Source: Nonomuraea ceibae (GTDB taxonomy: Bacteria; Actinomycetota; Actinomycetes; Streptosporangiales; Streptosporangiaceae). From it: a stretch of DNA of 64,000 nt. The position numbers and the translations under genes are program-made. Within the stretch, counting starts at the first letter, position 1, and every line of letters begins with the position of its first letter. Location: positions 1 to 64,000 of the forward strand of contig NZ_JAHKRO010000048.1 of the NCBI RefSeq assembly GCF_019396325.1, read 5' to 3'. The notes beneath the pieces are model-generated. The model worked only from the letters and a program-made list of their open reading frames with translations. It had not been told where the DNA came from and searched no databases. This document shows, piece by piece, positions 16,879 through 24,999 of this stretch.

Positions 16879-17943
16879 TCAGTGGATCAGCAGGGCGCAG
16901 GTCCAGCCGGTGAGGTTGGAGCCCTCCAATGCCAATTGCGCCCCGGCGCGCCCTTCCAGAAATCCGGGTTTGCTCAGGTCGCCGAGTCCGGCGGCCAGGC
17001 GTTGGCGGATGTGCTGGATACTCGCGGTGAATCGGCCAGGGGTGGCGCTGTCGGCAGCGATGGCGGTGGTGACGGTCAAGATCCCGGCCCAGCCGTGACA
17101 CAGCGACGCATCGCACACCCGGCCGAGCCGATCCGCGTCGAGCAGCGCCGCCAGCGCCATTTCCTCGGCCTTCTGCCTTCGAGCCGGGTCGCACAGCGCG
17201 AGCGCCGCCAGTTGCAAGGCGCGGGCGATCCCCAGATCCCCGTAACACCACGACGGCCGCAAGGGAAGCACCTGCGGCGGTTCGTCGGCGGCGAGCTGGT
17301 CGAGGGTGATCCAGTAGGAGCCGCCGAACTTCTCCAGCCACGTCGCGAACGTCCTGATGGCCTCGCGCTGGCCTTCAACGTGGAAGCTGCGGCGAGCAGC
17401 CAACGCCAGCAACGCCAGCGGACCGGCGATGCCGTGCGCGATGCCGTTGTTCCCATGGCCGCCAGGCACCTCCACCTGGTGCCTGGGGGTGTCCGGCGAC
17501 CACCATCCCGGCAGCGTCCGGTTGTCGATCTTGACCGGGCGTGCCAGCGACACCAGGTAGGTCAAGACCTCTTCGAGCAGAGGTGAGGAGCCGGTCCGGG
17601 CCAGCAGGAGCGTCCCCAGCCCGGTCAGCCCGCTGATGAGGTCGAACTCGGCCAGCGACGGCAATCGCCCCTCCTGCTGCCGTCGGCGTGCGGCGGCCAG
17701 ACGAGCGGTTACCACCCGGTCGACCCCTGCCTGCACGTCGCGATCGACGCGACCGGCGCGGCCGAGGACGAACTCCAGCGCCGGGGCTCCGTGATACAAG
17801 CTGGCGTTGGAGCCGATGCTGACCCCGCCGGTGACTGCCTCCTGCAGCAGAGGGTGTGCGCCGGCCAGGTCGGCACGCTCGATGTGCAGCAGCGCCTGGC
17901 CGAGTGCGCCCTCGGCCAGGGCTTGTGTGGCCAGAGCGCTCAT
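16879..17943 (-). CDS. lanC: Lanthionine synthetase C-like cyclase (LanC)
   Basis: LanC enzymes add Cys thiols to dehydrated Ser/Thr to close lanthionine rings. The three hallmark segments are present: HGIAGP, SWCYG with zinc-ligand Cys233, and SLCHGWAG with Cys282-His283. At 354 residues the length is slightly short but within the family of alpha/alpha-barrel cyclases. The start at 17943 overlaps the dehydratase stop by ATGA, which points to translational coupling. An upstream in-frame ATG (17994) would overlap more and has no ribosome site. Confidence 0.93.
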   Translation of the reverse strand: MSALATQALAEGALGQALLHIERADLAGAHPLLQEAVTGGVSIGSNASLYHGAPALEFVLGRAGRVDRDVQAGVDRVVTARLAAARRRQQEGRLPSLAEFDLISGLTGLGTLLLARTGSSPLLEEVLTYLVSLARPVKIDNRTLPGWWSPDTPRHQVEVPGGHGNNGIAHGIAGPLALLALAARRSFHVEGQREAIRTFATWLEKFGGSYWITLDQLAADEPPQVLPLRPSWCYGDLGIARALQLAALALCDPARRQKAEEMALAALLDADRLGRVCDASLCHGWAGILTVTTAIAADSATPGRFTASIQHIRQRLAAGLGDLSKPGFLEGRAGAQLALEGSNLTGWTCALLIH

Positions 17944-19973
17944 CGCCGCGACTCCAGCGAGACGACGATGCTGTGCGCCCGCCCGCCGATCCACCCATCG
18001 GCATCCGGCGGCGGTGCCTCGAACAGCACCGCGACCGGTGTCCCGCTCAGGTGCGCGCGCAGCAGGTCCACGTCCATCTCCCGCGCCAGGTCCAGCGGCA
18101 GGTGCTGGTCATCGACCGCAAGCAGGACCCGCTCGGGCACCCCGGCCCGGCCGCGCCAGGCGTGCAACTGATCAGCCCACGCCTCCAGGTGCGCCGTACG
18201 GCCGGGCAGCTTGCGGGCGTGGAGCTGCCAGCGGGCGGCAGCCAGGACGGTACGCCGGTAGTGCACGGCCGGGGTGAACGGCAACGTCCACGCGGCGCCC
18301 CAGTCGAACCAGGTCACCTGCGCGGTGGCGGCACGGCTGATCTCGGCCAGGAACCGGACCAGCGGCGGCGTGTAGCTGTTCCACAGGAAGTTGATCGCCG
18401 TGGGTGCCAGCAACTCCAGGCGCTCCCCCGTCGCGGCCACCGCCAGGTACAGGTGACCGTCGCGAGAGCCGACGACCAAGTCACGGGGATGCAGGACGTT
18501 CTCGCCCGCGTCTCGATACTCGCCAACGCTGACCAGCGTCGGCAGGACACGCGGCGCCCGGGTGAGCAGGTCGGCCTCGGCCCGGGTGGGGTGGAACGAC
18601 AACTGCGCCGACGTCGCGTCGGGCGCGACGGTAGGCAGGTCGGCGTATCCGGCGGCCAGCTCCGGCAGCAGATGCCAGAACCTCCCGGTCATAGTGCCGG
18701 CCGCGCGGGAAACGGTGTGGACGCGCAGCCGGAAGTCGCCCGCGTCGAGCGCCTGCATCGTCCGTGCCTGGATCTGGGCGCACACCTCGAAGTGCGGCGC
18801 GGGTACGAGGTTGGTGAACGGCTCGGCCGCGGCGGCCTCCAACTCCTCGATTACGGCCTCGGACAAGATCACCGAACGGTTGCCCTCGACGGCGGCCGTC
18901 CCGGCCAGATCCAGCAGCAGCCGGTCACGGCGTGACATCGGCCTCGGCGGCTCCGACAACACGCCGAACCCGTCCGGCAGGCCGAGCCCGACGCTGGGGT
19001 CGGTCAGCTGCTCCACCGAGACCTCGGTCCCCTCGCCGAACCGGTCGACGAACCGCTCGGCATAGCGCCGCCAGGCCGGAGTACCGGCGGGATGCGTGGC
19101 GAGGCGGGCCAGTACCGTCGCCGCGGTCTCCATCTCGACCGCGACCGTCTCGGGCAGCCGCACCTCGGCGTCCAACCGCGTGTCCACCGCTGTGCGCTCG
19201 CAGGCGGCGAGGAGCGGGGACGGCACGACGGCGGCCGGATCGGTAATGGTGGCGGCGGCACGCAGCCGGGAGCGCAGCAGCCGCGTGCGCAGCAGGTCGG
19301 TGACCAGTTCCGCGCGGCGGCGCGATTCGACGTGCGGGAACTCGGCGGCGAGTTTGCCGAGCAGGGCCGCGTGCGGGATCGGGAAGCCGGCCGCCTGCAG
19401 CACCAGTTCCACTGCCGTCGTCGATGCCAGGGTGAACTCGTCTGCTCCCTCGGCCGGCACGTGAACGCGGCCGTCGAAGAGGCGGGCGAGGTTGTTCACG
19501 CACACCTCGACGTCGGCCATCCCGTCCTCGCTGGTCTCCCATGCGGTGATCGCCGAGTCCAAGGCTGTCGGGTCAGGCCGATGCACGGCCTCGTGCCCAT
19601 CCCCGACGCGCACAAGGGCTACGTCGCCGAACTCGACCAGGGCGACCCCGGCGAACAGACCGAACGGGGTGGAACGGTACGCGTAGCGCAGGGCGTACCG
19701 GGCGACGGCGAGCGCGGCGCGCCTGGCACGGCGCACGTTGTTCACCCGTCTGTCGAGCACAGCCCGGACCTGCCGCGCCAGATCCGGGCTGGCGTTGGCG
19801 ACCGCCTGCCGGAAAAACTCATCCGCCCACACCGCAGACAACCACGACCGCCATCGCTCCGTCGAGCAGCCGGGCTCTGGCCAGTCCGGAAGGCGAGGTG
19901 GGGTCAGATGGATCGCGGCGCGCAGCATCGCGGTGCCGGTACGCCGATACCGTCTGATCCGCGTCCGTGTCAT
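17940..19973 (-). CDS. lanB: Lantibiotic dehydratase, glutamylation domain (split LanB)
   Basis: This enzyme uses glutamyl-tRNA to glutamylate Ser/Thr of the precursor core. At 677 residues it contains only the large N-terminal LanB domain: YALRYAYRSTPFGLFAGVAL near residue 115 is the family signature, and later PRDLVVGSRDGHLYL-type beta segments follow. The elimination domain is not in this protein but at the start of the methyltransferase fusion, the split arrangement of the FxLD systems. I chose the ATG at 19973 because GGAG stands eight to nine bases before it. The frame is open to 20186, but that extension overlaps the precursor gene and is Arg/Ser/Pro rich. The gene lies 76 bases after the precursor stop. 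Confidence 0.93.
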   Translation of the reverse strand: MTRTRIRRYRRTGTAMLRAAIHLTPPRLPDWPEPGCSTERWRSWLSAVWADEFFRQAVANASPDLARQVRAVLDRRVNNVRRARRAALAVARYALRYAYRSTPFGLFAGVALVEFGDVALVRVGDGHEAVHRPDPTALDSAITAWETSEDGMADVEVCVNNLARLFDGRVHVPAEGADEFTLASTTAVELVLQAAGFPIPHAALLGKLAAEFPHVESRRRAELVTDLLRTRLLRSRLRAAATITDPAAVVPSPLLAACERTAVDTRLDAEVRLPETVAVEMETAATVLARLATHPAGTPAWRRYAERFVDRFGEGTEVSVEQLTDPSVGLGLPDGFGVLSEPPRPMSRRDRLLLDLAGTAAVEGNRSVILSEAVIEELEAAAAEPFTNLVPAPHFEVCAQIQARTMQALDAGDFRLRVHTVSRAAGTMTGRFWHLLPELAAGYADLPTVAPDATSAQLSFHPTRAEADLLTRAPRVLPTLVSVGEYRDAGENVLHPRDLVVGSRDGHLYLAVAATGERLELLAPTAINFLWNSYTPPLVRFLAEISRAATAQVTWFDWGAAWTLPFTPAVHYRRTVLAAARWQLHARKLPGRTAHLEAWADQLHAWRGRAGVPERVLLAVDDQHLPLDLAREMDVDLLRAHLSGTPVAVLFEAPPPDADGWIGGRAHSIVVSLESRR

Positions 19974-20049
19974 CGTGTTCACTCCGTTCCTACTCACCAT
20001 CCGGGGCGCAGGCCCAGGCCCGTTACGGGGACCCGGGCCGATGGCCGGT

Positions 20050-20238
20050 CTATGACGTGGTGCAGGCGCTCGGGCAGGAACTGCCGCACGTATCACCAGT
20101 GCCGCACCTGAGCGACGTGTTGGCCGCTGGGGTGTTCTCCGTGAGCTTGATGTCGAGGTCGAACGGGTCGAACGCAGCTTCCTCAACGGCGACGGCGCCC
20201 GCCCGGCCGGTGCCCGGATTGATGGTCGAAGTGCTCAT
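20050..20238 (-). CDS. lanA: FxLD-family lanthipeptide precursor (62 aa)
   Basis: AGGAG precedes the ATG at 20238. The leader carries the class I recognition box FDLDI (residues 26-30) in the context DPFDLDIKL. Ser/Thr/Cys density rises sharply after residue 40: Cys45, 51, 55 and 59, with Thr41, Ser42, Thr47, Thr50, Ser53, Ser54, Ser57, Thr60, Thr61 and Ser62 as dehydration sites. The CGSSCPSAC core end is typical of FxLD lantipeptides. Asp49 lies between Gly48 and Thr50 and is the candidate site for the methyltransferase. No protease or transporter gene is in the operon. A reading frame extending upstream to 20472 exists but belongs to other DNA. Confidence 0.92.
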   Translation of the reverse strand: MSTSTINPGTGRAGAVAVEEAAFDPFDLDIKLTENTPAANTSLRCGTGDTCGSSCPSACTTS

Positions 20239-20264
20239 GACTTTGCTCCTGTTCTGTGTTGGGG

Positions 20265-20708
20265 TTATCGAGAGGAGGGCACCTGTGCCCGTCTCCGTCT
20301 CCTCTTCGACCGGCCACGGCCCACTTCCGTTAACAAGCAGGTGGGTGAAGCGTTGGTGAATCCGTCGCCCGCGCCCTCGTGTGAGGGAAAAGGCCACCAG
20401 GTTCGGCCCGTGCCCGAGCTCGAGGTCGATCGAGTGCACACCTGGCACAGCTGCTTCGACATGCAGCGCCATTGACGGCGGGTGTTGACCGTCCTGAAGT
20501 CGGGCCGTCCCGTCATCGTCTGCCCCTGCCGCAGTCGTAACATCCCATCGGCGTCGGTCCTGCGCTCGTCGGCATAGCTAAACCGCTGTGCCTCGCGGTG
20601 CGGCCGCCAGCGCATGATGTGACGTTCCAGGTCCTCCCCGGTCCACCCGATCACGTACGGGTAGCGGAACCCTGCCTCCGACGTCCTGGTGCCCAGGCTC
20701 ATGAGCAC
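20265..20708 (-). pseudogene. Truncated hypothetical protein with CxxC near its end
   Basis: The first ~105 residues read as protein: RYPYVIGWTGEDLERHIMRW, then TVNTRRQWRCMSKQLCQVC and later GFTNASPTC. From memory this matches a widespread actinomycete family of unknown function found near lanthipeptide and helix-turn-helix genes, whose members continue for another ~80 residues with more Cys pairs. Here the tail dissolves into Arg-rich sequence and stops 26 bases before the precursor start, so the 3' part has been lost. Confidence 0.55.
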
Positions 20709-20740
20709 TCCCGGTCATAGCCTGGAATGTGCGCCGCCAC

Positions 20741-21064
20741 CTACTCGGGTGCCTCAGCGGGCACCACGTACGGCTTGCTCTGCTCAGCGGGGACGACCAG
20801 GTAGAAGCGGCTCAGGTCCACACTGGGGGTCACCGCGGCCACGATCTTGCCCTGCCGGTCCCAGATCTCCAGTGCCGGCATGTGGTAGCGAGGGAAGGTG
20901 CAGGGCTGCGCGTCGCGCAGCTCCAGGCTGATCAGCATCACGCGCAGGCACGGGATGTGCCGCCTCTTCAACTCCTGCTGCACCGGCTCCAACGCCTCGT
21001 AGAGCTGATCGGCGGTCTCAGCGGATATGCCCTTGCGGCGGGAGGAAGCGTGTCCGGGTGGCAT
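20741..21064 (-). CDS. Hypothetical protein (107 aa)
   Basis: From the ATG at 21064 the product has a basic helical half (GISAETADQLYEALEPVQQE, LKRRHIPCLRVMLISLE) and a beta-rich half (MPALEIWDRQGKIVAAVTPS, VDLSRFYLVVP). It looks like a complete small soluble protein. The frame stays open upstream to 21283, but that extension lies across the divergent promoter region and is not protein-like. No ribosome site is obvious, so it may be leaderless. It is divergent from the regulator at 21226 with the 22-bp palindrome between them. Confidence 0.65.
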   Translation of the reverse strand: MPPGHASSRRKGISAETADQLYEALEPVQQELKRRHIPCLRVMLISLELRDAQPCTFPRYHMPALEIWDRQGKIVAAVTPSVDLSRFYLVVPAEQSKPYVVPAEAPE

Positions 21065-21173
21065 GACAACGACGCTAGAACTGCACGACTTACTGTCACA
21101 CCTTTGAGCTGGTCCGCAATCACCCCGATCCCTAGGCGAAGCTGAACTGCGAGTTTGTATCAACTCCCAGACC

Positions 21174-21195
21174 ATTACCCATTGGAATGGGTAAT
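21174..21195. promoter_or_regulatory. 22-bp palindrome in a divergent promoter region (candidate operator)
   Basis: ATTACCCATT, a GG centre, and AATGGGTAAT form a perfect inverted repeat (10 bp arms, 2-base spacer) 30 bases upstream of the chosen ATG at 21226 and 110 bases upstream of the start at 21064. It is A/T rich in a GC-rich genome. Its position and symmetry fit an operator for a dimeric regulator, with the neighbouring helix-turn-helix-like protein the first candidate. Confidence 0.7.
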
Positions 21196-21225
21196 CTGAT
21201 GGCGTTTCCCGAGAGGAGGCACCCG

Positions 21226-22362
21226 ATGCGTGGACAACGATCAAATATGGGAAGCCCTCAGGCGCGAGGTCGCAAACTGGCACGAATCGGAAAGCAACTC
21301 TGGGAAGAGAGCGGATCGGTCAAAAAGGCCGCTATAGAGCTGATGAATCAGCATCCGGACATTTGCAGCCTCCAAGCCCACCGGTACGTATGCGGCCTCT
21401 CCCAAGACCAGGCCGCGGTCCGCTACAACAGCGTGACCGGCCACCAGACCAGCCTCGGAGGCACATCCGTCAACGCCTGGGAGACCTGGGCGCGCGAGCG
21501 GGGCTCGGCCGGCTCACCGCCCAGCTTCGCCAGCCTGCTCATCCTGGCCGCCGCCTACGGCGGCGGTCCTGCAGGCACTGCCGAAGAGAGCATCTCCCCC
21601 AGCGACTTGGTGGCCGAGGCCTATGAGCGCCTGGCTGTGGAAGACCAACTCGCCCTGAAGAGATTCGCCACAGCCAAGTCCGCCGGCCGGGCGGAGCATC
21701 CGCCCGTGCCCACAGGGCAACCTGCCGAACTTCGCACCCGGAAGACCTCCGCCGAAGTGAACGACATCGGCCCGGACTTCAGCCTCGCCGTCCCCACCGT
21801 TGAGTACGGCAATCCTGTGCGACTGGTCTACTCATTGCCCAATCCGCAGCCAGGTGAACTGCTGAACCTCTCCTGGGCCTCCTTCGGATACGGCATCGAA
21901 AGGCTCGTCCATCAGATCAAGAACATCGGCCGCCGTATCGACGTGGACGCCTGCTTCGGCATCAACGAAGCGGGTCTCGTGATGGCGACCTTCCTCGCAT
22001 CGGCCCAATTCGGACGATGTCCCATCGGCTATTTCAAATGCAACAAGAGCCGCGATCTCATCGCGCTCGACAAGGCCTCGATGTTCCCCGAACTGCCCGA
22101 GTCCCCGGCCATCGTCCTGTGTGACTTCGAGGTCAAGCACGCCGACGTGGTGGGCTTCATCTCCCGACAGATCCGCAGCCGCTACCCAGGAGCGGAGATC
22201 TACTTCGCGGTGTTCGGGGCCATGACCAAGGGGAAGCTCGAAGTCATCGACTTCGACGATCTGACGGGGGCGAGCATCATGCGGGCGGCAAACTTCAAGG
22301 CGGTGTTCGTCGCCGCGACGATGAGCCCTCCCGGCATCGAGCCGCCGCTAGAGCTGCGCTGA
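21226..22362 (+). CDS. Regulator-like protein with phosphoribosyltransferase-type C-terminal domain
   Basis: GAGGAGG before the ATG at 21226 fixes the start and gives 378 residues. Residues ~15-130 look like an XRE-type helix-turn-helix in a longer helical region (ICSLQAHRYVCGLSQDQAAV, TSVNAWETWARERG). Residues ~205-375 have the alternating beta/alpha pattern of a type I PRTase: SWASFGYGIERLVHQIKNIG, an acidic beta strand AIVLCDFEVKHADVVGFIS in the PRPP-loop position, and YFAVFGAMTKGK. It lacks the usual double-acidic EDVVTTG signature, so catalysis is uncertain. It may sense a nucleotide or PRPP. The inositol-phosphatase-like gene follows 17 bases downstream. Confidence 0.75.
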   Translation: MRGQRSNMGSPQARGRKLARIGKQLWEESGSVKKAAIELMNQHPDICSLQAHRYVCGLSQDQAAVRYNSVTGHQTSLGGTSVNAWETWARERGSAGSPPSFASLLILAAAYGGGPAGTAEESISPSDLVAEAYERLAVEDQLALKRFATAKSAGRAEHPPVPTGQPAELRTRKTSAEVNDIGPDFSLAVPTVEYGNPVRLVYSLPNPQPGELLNLSWASFGYGIERLVHQIKNIGRRIDVDACFGINEAGLVMATFLASAQFGRCPIGYFKCNKSRDLIALDKASMFPELPESPAIVLCDFEVKHADVVGFISRQIRSRYPGAEIYFAVFGAMTKGKLEVIDFDDLTGASIMRAANFKAVFVAATMSPPGIEPPLELR

Positions 22363-22379
22363 ACCAACGGAGGTACACC

Positions 22380-23321
22380 GTGAACGCCTCACCCCCGCTT
22401 CCCGGCCTGGCTCACCAGCTCGCCGACCTGGTCGCCTTGGTGATCAGCGAGATCAGGCCTCGCCTGATCCAGGCTGCCCTGTCAGGTGAGCGCTCAGAGG
22501 CTGCCAATCTGCGGCACGCCGACAACTTCCTGTCCGCCCATGACCTGTGGATGCACGAGCGCTACCGCGAGCTGCTGGCTCCGATCATCCCCTCCTTCGT
22601 CTACGCCTCAGAAGAGGCCGAGCCTCAGGTCATCGGCGACGACCCCGACCCTGACCTGTGCGTCCTGGTCGACCCGCTCGACACCAGCGAGCTGGCTGTG
22701 CGGGCCCTGCATGGCTACACGCACGTCATGGTCTACTCCCGCAGTCTTGCCCGGCCCATCGCCGCCGTGGTCGGCGACATCTTCCACTACCTGCAGATCT
22801 ATCTCGCCGCTCGTGACGAGGCAGGCAGCGACCAGGCGTTCATCATCACCGCGGAAGGCAAGACGCACGAGCTGAGGCTCCATCGTTTCGCCGAGCTGCG
22901 GGAAGCCCTGATCACCAATTACCTCATGAAGCCCGTAGAGAGGCTTCGACCGCTCGCCCAGCAGACGGGCTTGATCGAGGCCCTGAACCAGCCATCGGAC
23001 GACGGGGCGATCCGCGGTCGTATTGGAGTCGACTTCGGGTCCGTCAGTCTGTGCCATGTCGCGGCGGGATTCACCGACGCGGTGATCGAGTTCGCCAAGG
23101 GGTTCGCCGTCTGGGACCTTGCACCCGGGCACTACGTTCTCGACGCCGCAGGCGGCGTGGTCCTGGACCTCGAAGGCCAGCCCATCTCTCTCGACTACGG
23201 GTTCGGCACCTTGACCGACATCAACCGGGCCATGGACTGCCGGCAAGCTTTCGTGGCCGCTTCGAGCGCACCGCTTGCCCACGACATCCTCTCCTCCATG
23301 GGCGTGCAGATGAAGAACTAA
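22380..23321 (+). CDS. Inositol monophosphatase-family protein
   Basis: The GTG start has GGAGG seven bases upstream and lies 17 bases after the previous gene, so the pair is an operon. The metal-dependent phosphatase signatures are recognisable: Glu residues in SEEAEP, DPLDTSE (standing for DPxDGT), and a C-terminal AVWDLAPGHYVLDAAGG that matches the family's second motif (WDxAAGxxxxxxAGG). At 313 residues it is longer than bacterial SuhB. Substitution of the usual Gly/Thr order in the first motif leaves the substrate open. Coupling to a PRTase-like regulator suggests nucleotide or sugar-phosphate turnover. Confidence 0.82.
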   Translation: MNASPPLPGLAHQLADLVALVISEIRPRLIQAALSGERSEAANLRHADNFLSAHDLWMHERYRELLAPIIPSFVYASEEAEPQVIGDDPDPDLCVLVDPLDTSELAVRALHGYTHVMVYSRSLARPIAAVVGDIFHYLQIYLAARDEAGSDQAFIITAEGKTHELRLHRFAELREALITNYLMKPVERLRPLAQQTGLIEALNQPSDDGAIRGRIGVDFGSVSLCHVAAGFTDAVIEFAKGFAVWDLAPGHYVLDAAGGVVLDLEGQPISLDYGFGTLTDINRAMDCRQAFVAASSAPLAHDILSSMGVQMKN

Positions 23322-23420
23322 GCGATCACAGAAATGAGCTGTGCCCCTCGGCCAGGGAACTTGCTGATTCCGCCGAGTCGGCGCAAGGCGAAACGGCCCC
23401 GGCGGGGGAAGGGCCTCTTC

Positions 23421-23861
23421 CTACTCCGCTGGGTTGATGAGCGCGCTCTGGTTCGCTACAGCGTGATCGTGACCGCTACCCGACCATCGGCCGGTGACGA
23501 GCCAGAGTTCATAATGCAGCAGCCATTCGCTTGCCCACGGCAGGATGGTCGTGGCGAGGTACATGCTGTCGTTCCATTCCCCGGGCAGGTGGAGACAGAG
23601 ATCGCCGCCCGGGTAGACGTGAGGGAGCGAGGCGGCGCGCGGGTGCAGTTCCAGCTCAGGGTCGACGACGATCACCCTGGGCCATGTCCGGTGCCGGTAG
23701 GTCACCTGCACGGTGTAAATCTGGCAGATCGGCGCCGGCTGCAGAGACACGCGGCACCAGAGACGGCCCTTGCACAAGCTAGTCTGGGCGTGCGGCAGTA
23801 CCGCGTGAATCGCTGCGGCCTGCCGCCCCAGATTAACCGCGCGGCGCGGGATGCTGGCCAT
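23421..23861 (-). CDS. E2-like ubiquitin-conjugation-type protein of a short type II CBASS
   Basis: The 146-residue product carries the compact E2 fold of CBASS: YTVQVTYRHRTWPRVIVVDP, LPHVYPGGDLCLHLPGEW with Cys89 in the catalytic position, and ILPWASEWLLHYELWLVTG followed by GSGHD. In type II systems this protein conjugates the C-terminus of the CD-NTase to prime signalling. No E1 or JAB protease gene is nearby, so this is the short, E2-only form. The start at 23861 overlaps the end of the CD-NTase by 29 bases. It is last in the operon. Confidence 0.85.
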   Translation of the reverse strand: MASIPRRAVNLGRQAAAIHAVLPHAQTSLCKGRLWCRVSLQPAPICQIYTVQVTYRHRTWPRVIVVDPELELHPRAASLPHVYPGGDLCLHLPGEWNDSMYLATTILPWASEWLLHYELWLVTGRWSGSGHDHAVANQSALINPAE

Positions 23862-24999
23862 AGAAGGTGTGTCCGCCCGTACGAGGACCGGTCGCAGTCG
23901 GCGACAGTCTGCCGGTCCGGCCAAGTCGCAGATCACCGCTGCTCTCGCCGATCCGGGCGGCGACCCGCTCAGCGGAGGTGTGCATCGCCTTCCGGTCAAA
24001 CGACTCAATGAGACGGGCGAACACCTGCCGGTACCCCTTGCCCTCCATGGCGGCCAGTTCGTCAACGAGTCTCCTGATCTCGTCGAACCATCGGTAGAAC
24101 GCTTCCCTCCGCTCGGGATACTCCTTCCACTTGTCAGTGAAGTTCTCCTCTTCATGCGCCGGGTTGGGCACCCACCAGGTGCCGTCGTGCTGCGTTATGA
24201 AGCGCGGCATCCCGTCCAGAACCTGACGCATGGCGGTGAACAGGTCGACCTCGTCCTGGTAGGCGTGAGCGGCCAGGGTGGTTACCAGGATCGACGGCGG
24301 CCGGTTGTCGGGGTCATCCCCAAACATGATCATCTTGTGCCACTTCAGGACCTGGACGATCCGCTGGAGCGTGGTGCGGACTGGCCAGGCCGGAACGTCC
24401 GCGACGCTGGGGTGGCCCTTGGCCTCCAGCGCGCGCCGCGGCTTGGCCTGCTCCCGGAACCACTTGGCGTATCCGCGCGGGTTGCTGTGCTGCCATTTCA
24501 CCAGGTCCTTGTCGGTGAGAAGGATCCCGGTGGGCGGGTAGTCGACATCGGCGATGGCAGGCAAGACGTCCAGATGGAAGCCGGTATAGACGAGTTGCCA
24601 GCACCGGCGCTTGGACTCGATGCGCAGTGGACCGTCGGTGTGCCCCTGGCCGATCTTCCACCTGCGGTAAGCAGCCAGGTGGTCGCCGACCCGACCCTTA
24701 AGATCCTCCTGGGAGATGCTCTCCTTGGCCAGCGGGAGCCAGCACACCGAGTCGATGTCGTATTCGCCCGTCGGCCGGTCAGGACGCACGACCGTGCCCA
24801 GGAGGAAGGACCCCTGAGGATAGATCCTCCAGTTGATGCCGCCGTTGTCGGCCAGCCAGGCACCGACCTCTTCGTAGCGCGCGACAGCTATCTCGTACAG
24901 GTGCGGTGAGATGTCGAGGACTTCCACGGCGCCGTTGATCAGATCGGAGAGCATCCCCGAGAGTGTGTCGAGCTTGGGTGACTTGGTTTCCATGATCAT
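23833..24999 (-). CDS. CBASS cyclic-nucleotide synthase (CD-NTase)
   Basis: This is a DncV/cGAS-like nucleotidyltransferase that makes a cyclic oligonucleotide second messenger on phage infection. The signature GSFLLGT (63-69) is followed by the metal-binding pair in EYDIDSV (Asp81, Asp83), with the third acidic residue Asp144 in FHLDVLP. At 388 residues with a helical C-terminal half it has normal family length. The extreme C-terminus ends in Gly (HPAPRG), as expected for a target of E2-type conjugation. The ATG at 24999 overlaps the phospholipase stop by ATGA; an ATG at 24993 is possible. Confidence 0.93.
   Translation of the reverse strand: MIMETKSPKLDTLSGMLSDLINGAVEVLDISPHLYEIAVARYEEVGAWLADNGGINWRIYPQGSFLLGTVVRPDRPTGEYDIDSVCWLPLAKESISQEDLKGRVGDHLAAYRRWKIGQGHTDGPLRIESKRRCWQLVYTGFHLDVLPAIADVDYPPTGILLTDKDLVKWQHSNPRGYAKWFREQAKPRRALEAKGHPSVADVPAWPVRTTLQRIVQVLKWHKMIMFGDDPDNRPPSILVTTLAAHAYQDEVDLFTAMRQVLDGMPRFITQHDGTWWVPNPAHEEENFTDKWKEYPERREAFYRWFDEIRRLVDELAAMEGKGYRQVFARLIESFDRKAMHTSAERVAARIGESSGDLRLGRTGRLSPTATGPRTGGHTFYGQHPAPRG

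Noticed and set aside
19974..20186. An N-terminal extension of the dehydratase
   Set aside because: It would overlap the precursor gene and is Arg/Ser/Pro-rich; GGAG precedes the ATG at 19973.
20050..20472. A 140-residue version of the lanthipeptide precursor
   Set aside because: The first 78 codons overlap another truncated gene and have no ribosome site; AGGAG precedes the ATG at 20238.
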